Shown one piece after another: positions 52,287-59,154 of a stretch of DNA of 64,000 nt. The number at the start of each line of letters is the position of its first letter. Positions within the stretch are counted from its first letter, which is position 1. The DNA is taken from NCBI GenBank assembly GCA_036494545.1, contig DASXOB010000005.1, forward strand, positions 134,457 through 198,456. The letters run 5' to 3'. The notes under the pieces are model-generated. The model was not told where the DNA came from, searched no databases, and saw nothing but the letters and a program-made list of their open reading frames with translations. A program made the translations under genes and the position numbers. This stretch comes from JAICXG01 sp036494545. GTDB lineage: Bacteria > Verrucomicrobiota > Verrucomicrobiia > Chthoniobacterales > UBA10450.

Positions 52287-52979
52287 ATGAACCCTGAAGT
52301 CGTTCGCACCTCCAGTTTCGCGACGGCGGCGGCGACCTTTATCTTGGCGCAAGCGCGATTGGCTCTCGCCGAACGTGGTGAATTCCGTCTCGCTCTTTCC
52401 GGCGGAAACACGCCCCGGCCAGTTTATGCGAAATTTGGCGAACTGGCGCGCGACCTTCCATGGGAGCGGGTGCGTTTCACGTTCGGCGATGAACGCTGCG
52501 TCCCGCCTAACGACTCTCAGAGTAACTTTCTCATGGCGCAGGAATCTTTCTTTGCTCCTTTTGCCATTCCGGAAAAATCGATCCTGCGCCTGCGCGGCGA
52601 GATAGATCCTCCACTGGCGGCGCAGGAATATGAAGACGCACTCGCTCTCCTCGCGACCCAGCGCGGCGAGATGATCTATCGCCACGATCTCATTCTCCTC
52701 GGGATGGGAGACGACGGCCATACCGCTTCGCTTTTCCCTGGAACTGTCGCCGTGGAAGAGCAGGTGCGAAGAGTGATGGCAAACTACGTCCCGAAGTTGG
52801 ACACTTGGCGCCTGACAATGACATTTCCCCTACTCAACCAGGCGCGTCATGTTCTTTTCCTCGTGGGGCCGGGAAAGGATGAGAAGCTGATCGAGCAGGT
52901 CCTGGCTGGCGACTCACAATTTCCCGCCAGCCGGGTGCGCCCGCCGAACGGACAACTGACCTGGATGATTGGCGCCTAA
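52287..52979 (+). CDS. pgl: 6-phosphogluconolactonase
   Basis: 230 residues of the DevB type. LALSGGNTPRPVYAKFGE, VRFTFGDERCVPPNDSQSN and LILLGMGDDGHTASLFPGT are the active-site signatures. It hydrolyses 6-phosphogluconolactone in the pentose phosphate pathway. I chose the ATG at 52287; the upstream frame overlaps msrA. Two GCCTAACGA copies lie in it: one encodes PPND within the conserved loop, and the last supplies the TAA stop. Confidence 0.92.
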   Translation: MNPEVVRTSSFATAAATFILAQARLALAERGEFRLALSGGNTPRPVYAKFGELARDLPWERVRFTFGDERCVPPNDSQSNFLMAQESFFAPFAIPEKSILRLRGEIDPPLAAQEYEDALALLATQRGEMIYRHDLILLGMGDDGHTASLFPGTVAVEEQVRRVMANYVPKLDTWRLTMTFPLLNQARHVLFLVGPGKDEKLIEQVLAGDSQFPASRVRPPNGQLTWMIGA

Positions 52980-53057
52980 CGACTAAAGGACGTGTTGCTC
53001 CTGTCATCGATTCGCCCGAATTGACGCGCGCGAGGCAATAAAGGAGTGAAAAGACAT

Positions 53058-53255
53058 ATGAAACAACACGAAGTCACGGTTCCTCAAATCGGTCTCATCG
53101 CCGCCACGCGCGCCATGCTCGGCGCTGGGATCGCGCTCCTGCTCTCTGAAAAGCTGACGGCTGAGCAGAGGCGGGCAATCGGCTGGACGCTGGTTGCCAT
53201 CGGCGCCTTAACCACAATCCCGCTCGGTCTGCAATTGTTCAGTGAAGACGAATGA
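53058..53255 (+). CDS. Small two-helix membrane protein
   Basis: 65 residues starting MKQHEVTVPQIGLIAATRAM, with hydrophobic segments IGLIAATRAMLGAGIALLL and IGWTLVAIGALTTIPLGLQL. An AAAGGAG ribosome-binding site lies about 11 bases before the ATG at 53058, supporting real translation. It resembles short hypothetical membrane proteins of Proteobacteria and Verrucomicrobia. Function unknown. Confidence 0.6.
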   Translation: MKQHEVTVPQIGLIAATRAMLGAGIALLLSEKLTAEQRRAIGWTLVAIGALTTIPLGLQLFSEDE

Positions 53256-53400
53256 TCAAAGCGCGGTCCGTTCGCGCGCGCAGCTAGGAAAAAGGCTGCC
53301 AGCAATCTAAGCCATTTCGTTTCCGGAGACGAAAAACCCTCGGCAGTCTCCCCGAGACTCTTCGCATTTTGCCCGAACCAGTCGGGCTCTCTTCGACGGG

Positions 53401-53628
53401 TCACACAGCAATCGTGGTTGCCGGGTTGCTCCAGCCGCTTGGGCCGAGGGCGCCATTGGCGCGTGCCCCGACCCAGTAGGTCTTGGCTGAAGTCAGACCG
53501 GTGAGAATGACCCGAGTCTCACACGAAGTCGTGTAGTCCGAGGCCAAAACCCCACCATCGAACACAAGGAGCACTGAATTGGGACCGCTCCAAACTTGAA
53601 TCGGGATCGCGGCAAGCCCGGGGAATCG
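53401..53628 (-). pseudogene. Fibronectin type III-like C-terminal fragment, in frame after an amber stop
   Basis: Directly after the TAG of the 53629-55461 gene the same frame stays open for 75 codons to a TGA at 53401-53403. The translation includes SVLLVFDGGVLAS, LTGLTSAKTYWVGARANGAL and GPSGWSNPATTIAV, a clear fn3-domain second half. It has no start of its own. It is a leftover of a longer protein or a readthrough extension (see findings). The rest of 53256-53400 shows nothing recognisable. Confidence 0.6.
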
Positions 53629-55461
53629 CTATGGAACCACAGTCAAAGTCAGATCATTCCCGTCGCCGCCTTCATAATTGGCCTGGAACTTAGCTCCGCC
53701 CACGCTCAATACCTTGCCATCGGCAAGATTGTTGAAGGTACCGGTAATCGGTAAGGTGGAGGTGTTATTGATCATCGTGAGGGTAAGGCCGGCGGTCAAT
53801 GTCCCTTGCAGGCTGCCCTTGAAGGAAAAGGTGGCTCCATTAATGGTAACTCCATTGGCAATCACCGTGTCGGTTCTCGCCTCGTTGCTCCTGGCTTTGA
53901 AGGTGCACTGATAGATGGCATCAGAATTGAAAATGAGTGAGCTCTGCAAATTAAGCGTGGTTTGTCTGGGCGCTCCATGGGCTGGAGCAAGAAAGGCCCG
54001 TGTCCCGCTGCCGGTTCCCACGGTGACCGCACCGGCAATGATGCCGCCGCCGCCGAGGAAGCCGGCATTGACCTGCACGGGGCCGGAGCCGGTAGCCGAA
54101 TCAGTCGTGTTATTAACAACCAATGACCCGGCAGTGATTGTCGTTCCACCAGTGTAAGTATTGGGTCCAGTCAGTTCAAACCGGCCGGTACCTTCTTTGA
54201 CCAGATGGCTGCCCGTGCCACCACTCATGGTGCCAGCGAAGCTAAAGCTGAGATTATTTCCGCCGAGTGTTAGCGTGTTGAATCCCTGAATGGCTAATCC
54301 CATCTCGACGATGCCATGGCCCGCGAGCGACCCGATAGCTACATCGTGATCAAAAAAAAGCGTAGGATCTGTCGTGGCCCCGTTACCCTCTAAAATGAGT
54401 TGGGCCGTTCCCCCGCTGGCGCCACCGAAGAAGCCTGCAAATCCGCCGCTCCCATTATTACTTCCACTCTTGAGAACGAAAACAGCGTTGTCTGCGGTCG
54501 ATGCGTGCGGTGTCAGGCCCAGGAACTGCACCTCTCCGCCGAGAGATCCATTAAAGTTCGAACCCTCGATCGTAAAGGTAGCGTTGCCTGCTGTGGAGTC
54601 ATCCCAGAACCACACCTTGCCGCCAGCTTCACCCAGATTAGGGCCCTGCGAGCCTTCGCAGGTAAAGGAGGCGTGGTCTGCGGTCGAAAAATTAAAGAAC
54701 TGGATGAGAGATCCATTGAATGACTTGGTGCCGCCATGATTAATAAAACTTCCGTCAGCCGCGGATGTCCTGTCATTGAAAGTTATGCTACCAGCCGCGC
54801 GTCCGTCGGGGCGGATTTCGTTTTCAAATGCAGCATTTCCAGCGTTCGATTGTTCATTAAATGTGATATTTCCCTGGTTGCTGAAACTGGCTTCCTCCGC
54901 CGTGGAGCTATCGAAGAAAAAAAGCCGTCCGGGATGTTGGTTTACTCCGTCATTAATGAACAGGCCGCTCCCTGCGCTCGAAGTATCGAGAAACTGAACC
55001 AGCCCATTCCCATTCGGGGCTATTGATGACTCTTGAAGGAAGGTTGTCATTTGGCCGGCATTGGCGTTGTTACGGAAGGTAAGCGTGCCGCCACCGTCTC
55101 CCTGAACGAATGTCTGAGTAGAACCAGAGTCGTTTTGAATTCCGGTTCCGCTAAGAGTTAATTCAAATGAGGCCGGCACCGTGATGGTGAATGGCACCGC
55201 ATCTGCCTGGAAAAGAATGCTCTCCACTTCGGTAATTTCTGAAAAGGCGACGATGCTCTGGGTTGAAGTATCGAAAGTAGCAATGTCCGATGGCCCGTTT
55301 GGCACGGTCTTTGGGTCCCAATTGCCCGCTGTATTCCAATCTCCGGTGGTCGGATTGGTCGCCCAGGTCGCGCTGCCCGCCTGAATGCCCACGGGTGTAA
55401 GGATGCACGCGATCCCGACCAGGATAATGCAGGTCAATTTGAGAGTAGGAGTCGTGGTCAC
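53629..55461 (-). CDS. Autotransporter-associated beta-strand repeat protein
   Basis: 610 residues from a GTG. The leader LTCIILVGIACILTPVGIQA ends in AGSATW. An N-terminal module GSATWATNPTTGDWNTAGNW is followed by beta-helical FxxxSTAxxAxF repeats. A beta-strand repeat motif follows (GRFELTGPNTYTGGTTITAG), and the C-terminus is YEGGDGNDLTLTVVP. No barrel or PEP-CTERM anchor is visible. It is a homologue of the 59-64 kb copies but clearly diverged. Probably extracellular matrix or surface layer. Confidence 0.85.
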   Translation of the reverse strand: MTTTPTLKLTCIILVGIACILTPVGIQAGSATWATNPTTGDWNTAGNWDPKTVPNGPSDIATFDTSTQSIVAFSEITEVESILFQADAVPFTITVPASFELTLSGTGIQNDSGSTQTFVQGDGGGTLTFRNNANAGQMTTFLQESSIAPNGNGLVQFLDTSSAGSGLFINDGVNQHPGRLFFFDSSTAEEASFSNQGNITFNEQSNAGNAAFENEIRPDGRAAGSITFNDRTSAADGSFINHGGTKSFNGSLIQFFNFSTADHASFTCEGSQGPNLGEAGGKVWFWDDSTAGNATFTIEGSNFNGSLGGEVQFLGLTPHASTADNAVFVLKSGSNNGSGGFAGFFGGASGGTAQLILEGNGATTDPTLFFDHDVAIGSLAGHGIVEMGLAIQGFNTLTLGGNNLSFSFAGTMSGGTGSHLVKEGTGRFELTGPNTYTGGTTITAGSLVVNNTTDSATGSGPVQVNAGFLGGGGIIAGAVTVGTGSGTRAFLAPAHGAPRQTTLNLQSSLIFNSDAIYQCTFKARSNEARTDTVIANGVTINGATFSFKGSLQGTLTAGLTLTMINNTSTLPITGTFNNLADGKVLSVGGAKFQANYEGGDGNDLTLTVVP

Positions 55462-55526
55462 GCCAAATGTCTTACTGGACGCGGTGGAGCGATCGCAAGT
55501 TAAACATTTCGCCTTCTGGCCTTATG

Positions 55527-55634
55527 GGACAGGTTAAACTAGCTCCTGTCCTAAAACCGGCAGCATAGTGCCCAGGAAGAGGCAGAGAATGTGCGCTGCG
55601 GGACACTCCTGTTCCCAAGCTCTCGTTTGGGAAC
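55527..55634. other. Two hairpins between beta-strand repeat genes
   Basis: GGACAGG/CCTGTCC (55527-55533 and 55545-55551, 11-base loop) and GTTCCCAA/TTGGGAAC (55611-55618 and 55627-55634, 8-base loop) are perfect inverted repeats. They lie in the gap upstream of the 55461 gene start. Neither is followed by a T-run. Confidence 0.45.
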
Positions 55635-55669
55635 GAGAAGCAAAGGCTAAGCTGCGACCAGGAAGGACG

Positions 55670-56250
55670 GTCAGAGTTAAATCATTCCCATCGCCACCTT
55701 CGTAGTTAGCCTGGAAGGTGTTGCGTCCGACAACGATCGTTCCGCCGGCAGGCAGGTTGCTGAAGGTGCCGCTGAGTGGCGTCGCTGCCGTGTTGGTGAT
55801 GACTGTGAATACCGTGCCCGCAGCCAGCTCGGTAGTGCTGGAATCGAACGGCGAGAAAAGCGCTCGGTTGATGGGTCACTCCGCCGGCGACCGATTCCGC
55901 CGCGATCGAAGAATCACTGCTAAGTCCGTATTTGCAGGCGGCGCTGGGATTGAGAGTTACCATCTCTTGGAGTGTCAGCACCCCGGGTCGCTTCACGTTG
56001 GTCCCGGCCAGGAGGGCTGCCCTACGAGTGCTCCATCTACCGTGACGCCGCCAGAGATAATGCCGTCGCCGCGCCGAGTGTTCCTTCGAAGTAGGAATTG
56101 CCATTAACAATATCGGCGTTGAGATAAACGATATTTGAGGGCAAAACGAACGATGCTGTCTGCCAGCTCGGCGATCTCCAACCGCGCAGCGACGGCGTCG
56201 GCTTACGGCATTGAAATGATCTTCGCCAATAAAACAGTCGAGTCGCAGGG
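55670..56250 (-). pseudogene. Decayed 3' end of a beta-strand repeat gene
   Basis: Pieces in shifting frames match the C-terminal third of the 60895-62541 protein: IVYLNADIVNGNSYFEGTLG, then GDGIISGGVTVDG, LLAGTNVKRPGVLTLQEMVT, FTVITNTAATPLSGTFSNLP and QANYEGGDGNDLTLTVLP. At least two frameshifts and loss of the normal stop show it is dead. Close nucleotide identity to 59.2 and 60.9 kb suggests a recent origin. Confidence 0.7.
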
Positions 56251-56254
56251 CAGA

Positions 56255-57670
56255 CTAGAGCGCACAATCGCGCATCAAGATCGACACGCTGCCGGGGTTC
56301 GGGAAGTCGTTGTTAGCTGTGGCTATGTCTTGTTTACCGTCGCCATTGAAGTCCCCTACAACTGCTGAGTACGGATTAGGGCCCACGCCGAGAACGGTCG
56401 CAGGACCAAAACCGCCGTTGCCATCGCCGAGAAACATCGACACGAAATTTGTGCCGGTGTTTGCCACGGCTAAATCCTGATTACTATCGCCATTGAAATC
56501 GCCAATCGCGACCGACCGGGGACCACTGCCGACCGCCAGATTGCTCGGTGGTCCGAAATTGCCCGCGCCATCCCCTAACAAGATCGACACATTGCTCGAT
56601 TCTTCATTGGTGACAGCGAGGTCCTGGTTGCCATCGTTGTTAAAATCTCCCACTGACACTGAGGCAGGCTCGTCGCCAGCGGCCACATTGACGGCAGGGC
56701 TGAAAGTGCCATCGCCGTTGCCCAATAACACCGACACATTGTTTGAATCGTAGTTCGCCACCACGAGGTCCTGGTGGCCGTCGCCATTGAAATCGCCCAC
56801 CTTGATGTTGATGGCCTCCATGCCAGCGGCGAAACCAGTCGCAGCGCTGAAATGGCCCGTGCCATCCCCTAGCGCAATTGAAACGTTATTCGAACTGAAA
56901 TTGGCAGTGGCGACGTCTGGTTTCCCATCGCCGTTGAAATCACCTACGGTCACGGAATAAGGACCATCGCCCACGCGAACGTTTACACTTAGAGTAAAAC
57001 CGCCTGCACCATTTCCCAGATAAACCCCTGCGGTGTTCGAGCCGAGATTGGCCACGGCGAGGTCCTGTTTGCCATCGCCATTGAAATCGGTGACCACGAT
57101 CGAGCTAGGATTATTGCCGGCGGGGAAAGTTGTCGGCGCACCGAAAGTGCCATTGCCATTGCCCAACAAGATCGCCACTCTGCTTGTCGTGACGTTGGTC
57201 ACGGCGAGGTCCTGCTTGCCATCGCCGTTAAAATCTCCCACCGCAAATGCATAGGGACCATTACCCGCGGAAACATTCGTGGCGGCGGCAAAATGAACCG
57301 GATTACATGTCGCCAGCGTCCTCACTCTCAGTATGAATCGCCTGGCCACGCTCGCTCCACTGCTGTCGAACGCCTTTACCGTCACACGGTACGTCCCGGC
57401 CGGATGCGCGTCTGTAACTCGCACAATTCCCGTTGCCGGATAGCCTTCCAGCGTTCCTTTGAACGCGCTCGAAGTGGACACGTTGATACTGGTTGTGTTC
57501 GTCGGCGCCGAATCGGGCGTTACCGTCTTATCGCCGCTGAGCGAAAGCGATGTGTTTGGGTAATTGCCCAGAATCGGCGCCATCACGTCCAGGTCGCTAC
57601 TGTTCGCCGTCGTACCGGTTAGGATCGACATCGCCAGCATCGCCACAGTGTTGAGAGCAAGTTTAGTCAT
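56255..57670 (-). CDS. Secreted FG-GAP/VCBS-repeat protein
   Basis: 471 residues from the ATG at 57670 with signal peptide MTKLALNTVAMLAMSILTGT. An Ig-like region (about 30-125) precedes seven repeats of about 45 residues with VGDFNGDGxQDLAVAN, each with a Ca-binding DxNxDGxxD, forming a beta-propeller. Secreted binding or adhesion is likely. The last repeat ends abruptly in LMRDCAL. A perfect palindrome lies about 70-90 bases upstream of the start. Confidence 0.85.
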   Translation of the reverse strand: MTKLALNTVAMLAMSILTGTTANSSDLDVMAPILGNYPNTSLSLSGDKTVTPDSAPTNTTSINVSTSSAFKGTLEGYPATGIVRVTDAHPAGTYRVTVKAFDSSGASVARRFILRVRTLATCNPVHFAAATNVSAGNGPYAFAVGDFNGDGKQDLAVTNVTTSRVAILLGNGNGTFGAPTTFPAGNNPSSIVVTDFNGDGKQDLAVANLGSNTAGVYLGNGAGGFTLSVNVRVGDGPYSVTVGDFNGDGKPDVATANFSSNNVSIALGDGTGHFSAATGFAAGMEAINIKVGDFNGDGHQDLVVANYDSNNVSVLLGNGDGTFSPAVNVAAGDEPASVSVGDFNNDGNQDLAVTNEESSNVSILLGDGAGNFGPPSNLAVGSGPRSVAIGDFNGDSNQDLAVANTGTNFVSMFLGDGNGGFGPATVLGVGPNPYSAVVGDFNGDGKQDIATANNDFPNPGSVSILMRDCAL

Positions 57671-57736
57671 CACGCCTTCCTTTTCGTTTCAGTCGAGCAA
57701 ACTTGCCGCCGCTGATCCAGAAAACTTGTTCGGCGA

Positions 57737-57758
57737 ACAGTAACAATGTTGTTACTGT
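57737..57758. promoter_or_regulatory. Perfect palindrome upstream of the FG-GAP gene, candidate operator
   Basis: Arms ACAGTAACAA (57737-57746) and TTGTTACTGT (57749-57758) are exact inverse complements separated by TG. The position, about 70-90 bases before the FG-GAP start, fits a repressor or activator dimer site. The rest of the 57671-57974 gap shows nothing else. Confidence 0.5.
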
Positions 57759-57974
57759 GATCGTCACGTCCCCCTGGGCCTGACAATGGAGGTCGTCTCG
57801 GCGGCGACGGTCGCGAACTGCGTAACTCTCGTTCAAGTTCCCGAATTTCTGCTTGAGACAGCCCACCCCGCACAGAGGAGTTCCGGCCTGGGCAAGAACG
57901 GTTTTAGTGGCTTCGTCTCTCCGGAAGCGGAAGAGTCTAAAGAATAAGCTCAGACCTGGTTTGTTGCTCCCTGT

Positions 57975-58757
57975 TCACGCAAATTGATCCTGTCCGGTGT
58001 CGTGCCGGTCGCGTAGCGCAGCGAGCATAGCCTCTTCGCTCATGCTTCTGGCCCATGCTGGCCGTAACTCAAAGTGAGGCTCGTCGTGAATGGTCGTCCA
58101 GTCTCCGCCCCAGTCCAGTCCGATACTTTTCCCGATTGCTCCGACAGCGGCATATTGACGGTTGAGGAGGGCGCGATCGTATTTCCCCTTCTCCTCGAGA
58201 TCGTCAATGTACTGTCCTCCCACGAAAATCCCGACATCGAAGGCCACGCCGAAATTGTGATTGCTATGGCCGGGCTTAGCATTGGTGACTATTTCGCCGG
58301 GAGCGGTTCGCCCTTGCGCATAGACCTTCGCCTGCTCGTCATACGTCCGCGTGCCGCTGACAATCTGGATCTGAATCTTTGCTTGCGCTGCTTTCTCGGC
58401 CAGTGCGCGAGCGTACGGTTGCACCTTGGGATGGAGCGATAAGATGTTGCGCTCACTGCGCGCATCCAGGCCGCCCGCGGCCGCCTGAGGAGACTGCGGG
58501 CCAGGTTGAGCCGGTGGGTCCGGAGCAGCGCCGACGATCTTCGCGTAGACCGCGCCCCAGGTCTGCGGCCCGGCGTTGCCGTCCGAGTCGATCCCGAGTG
58601 CGTCTTGAACCGCCTTGATTTCGCCAACCATGCCCGGTTGATCGGTTGCTCCGGTGATTCGCGAGTAAATCGCGCCCCAAGTTTGCGGCCCAGCGGTGCC
58701 GTCCGAGGTGACGCCGAGCGCGGATTGAACTGCTTTGATTTGGTCGATGATGCTCAT
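57975..58757 (-). CDS. M15-family peptidase with two peptidoglycan-binding repeats (endolysin-like)
   Basis: 260 residues. Two N-terminal 45-residue units (IKAVQSALGVTSDGTAGPQT and IKAVQDALGIDSDGNAGPQT) are PG_binding_1-like. The catalytic part has SGTRTYDEQAKVYAQGRT, SNHNFGVAFDVG and IHDEPHFEL, the zinc-site motifs of the VanY/L-alanyl-D-glutamate endopeptidase type. There is no signal peptide, as in phage endolysins. It probably derives from a phage or serves in wall recycling. Confidence 0.85.
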   Translation of the reverse strand: MSIIDQIKAVQSALGVTSDGTAGPQTWGAIYSRITGATDQPGMVGEIKAVQDALGIDSDGNAGPQTWGAVYAKIVGAAPDPPAQPGPQSPQAAAGGLDARSERNILSLHPKVQPYARALAEKAAQAKIQIQIVSGTRTYDEQAKVYAQGRTAPGEIVTNAKPGHSNHNFGVAFDVGIFVGGQYIDDLEEKGKYDRALLNRQYAAVGAIGKSIGLDWGGDWTTIHDEPHFELRPAWARSMSEEAMLAALRDRHDTGQDQFA

Positions 58758-58759
58758 TT

Positions 58760-58971
58760 TGGTGGTGGTTTCTTAATCGCTCTCTCTTCCAGCCAATCAT
58801 GAGCACCGCTGTTAATTCAGCAAGGATATTTGTGACAGCGGCCCGGAGGTCTTGGACAATGTCGGCGGCGATGATTTCGAGGGCGGGAAGGTCCGCCGAG
58901 TCTTCGAGCGCTTCATCTTCAGCCAGAAGATATCGGAGGGTGACCTCGTCGCTTGCGTCCGTCTCACCCAT
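58760..58971 (-). CDS. Possible small gene upstream of the endolysin-like protein
   Basis: From the ATG at 58971 the frame gives MGETDASDEVTLRYLLAEDE, then LPALEIIAADIVQDLRAAVT and NILAELTAVLMIGW. This reads like a real acidic helical protein. The frame has no stop before it runs into the M15 gene, where it becomes out-of-frame noise, so the true 3' end is uncertain and I give only the convincing part. Low confidence. Confidence 0.3.
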
Positions 58972-59154
58972 CCACGCAGTCTGGAATCAAACCGAGCGCC
59001 GTGGTACGATTTCCTTTATCCGTCACCGGCGTTTCTCTTCAAACTCTTCGTTTTCCGCGTTTTCGACTTGAAGGAAGCTGCGAAGCATTGCGCTCTAAGC
59101 TGGTGTGTCGCGGAAGCCAGGTCTGGCGGACCGCTCTCTGCTCAATAAGGCAAG
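58972..59154. other. Short non-coding gap
   Basis: No gene, hairpin or repeated word is recognisable between the small possible gene and the next beta-strand repeat gene. Confidence 0.4.

Larger units (their letters stand above)
6068..52982. repeat. Dispersed GCCTAACGA / TCGTTAGGC word family (41 exact copies)
   Basis: Plus-strand copies start at 6602, 6986, 7028, 8863, 8907, 9427, 9470, 10158, 12077, 12268, 12773, 22385, 27010, 28262, 31713, 34888, 39195, 45263, 45775, 47217, 48136, 51240, 52505, 52974. Minus-orientation copies start at 6068, 12558, 23270, 24374, 26456, 26856, 29559, 32093, 37305, 39877, 41758, 45187, 45927, 46738, 48861, 50180, 51012. Copies with only CCTAACGA intact start at 10807, 10976, 11782, 18784, 23526, 26993, 30280, 34502, 34880, 42913, 43515, 50204. 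The element is 9 bases, non-palindromic, with no fixed flanks. Its biological role is unknown. Confidence 0.9.

Noticed and set aside
6068..52982. GCCTAACGA as a restriction-modification site
   Set aside because: Restriction targets are normally short, often palindromic and avoided, not enriched; 9 bases and strong enrichment do not fit.
6068..52982. GCCTAACGA copies as a transposed mini-element
   Set aside because: Flanks share no sequence, copies sit in frame in conserved enzymes, and there are no target duplications.
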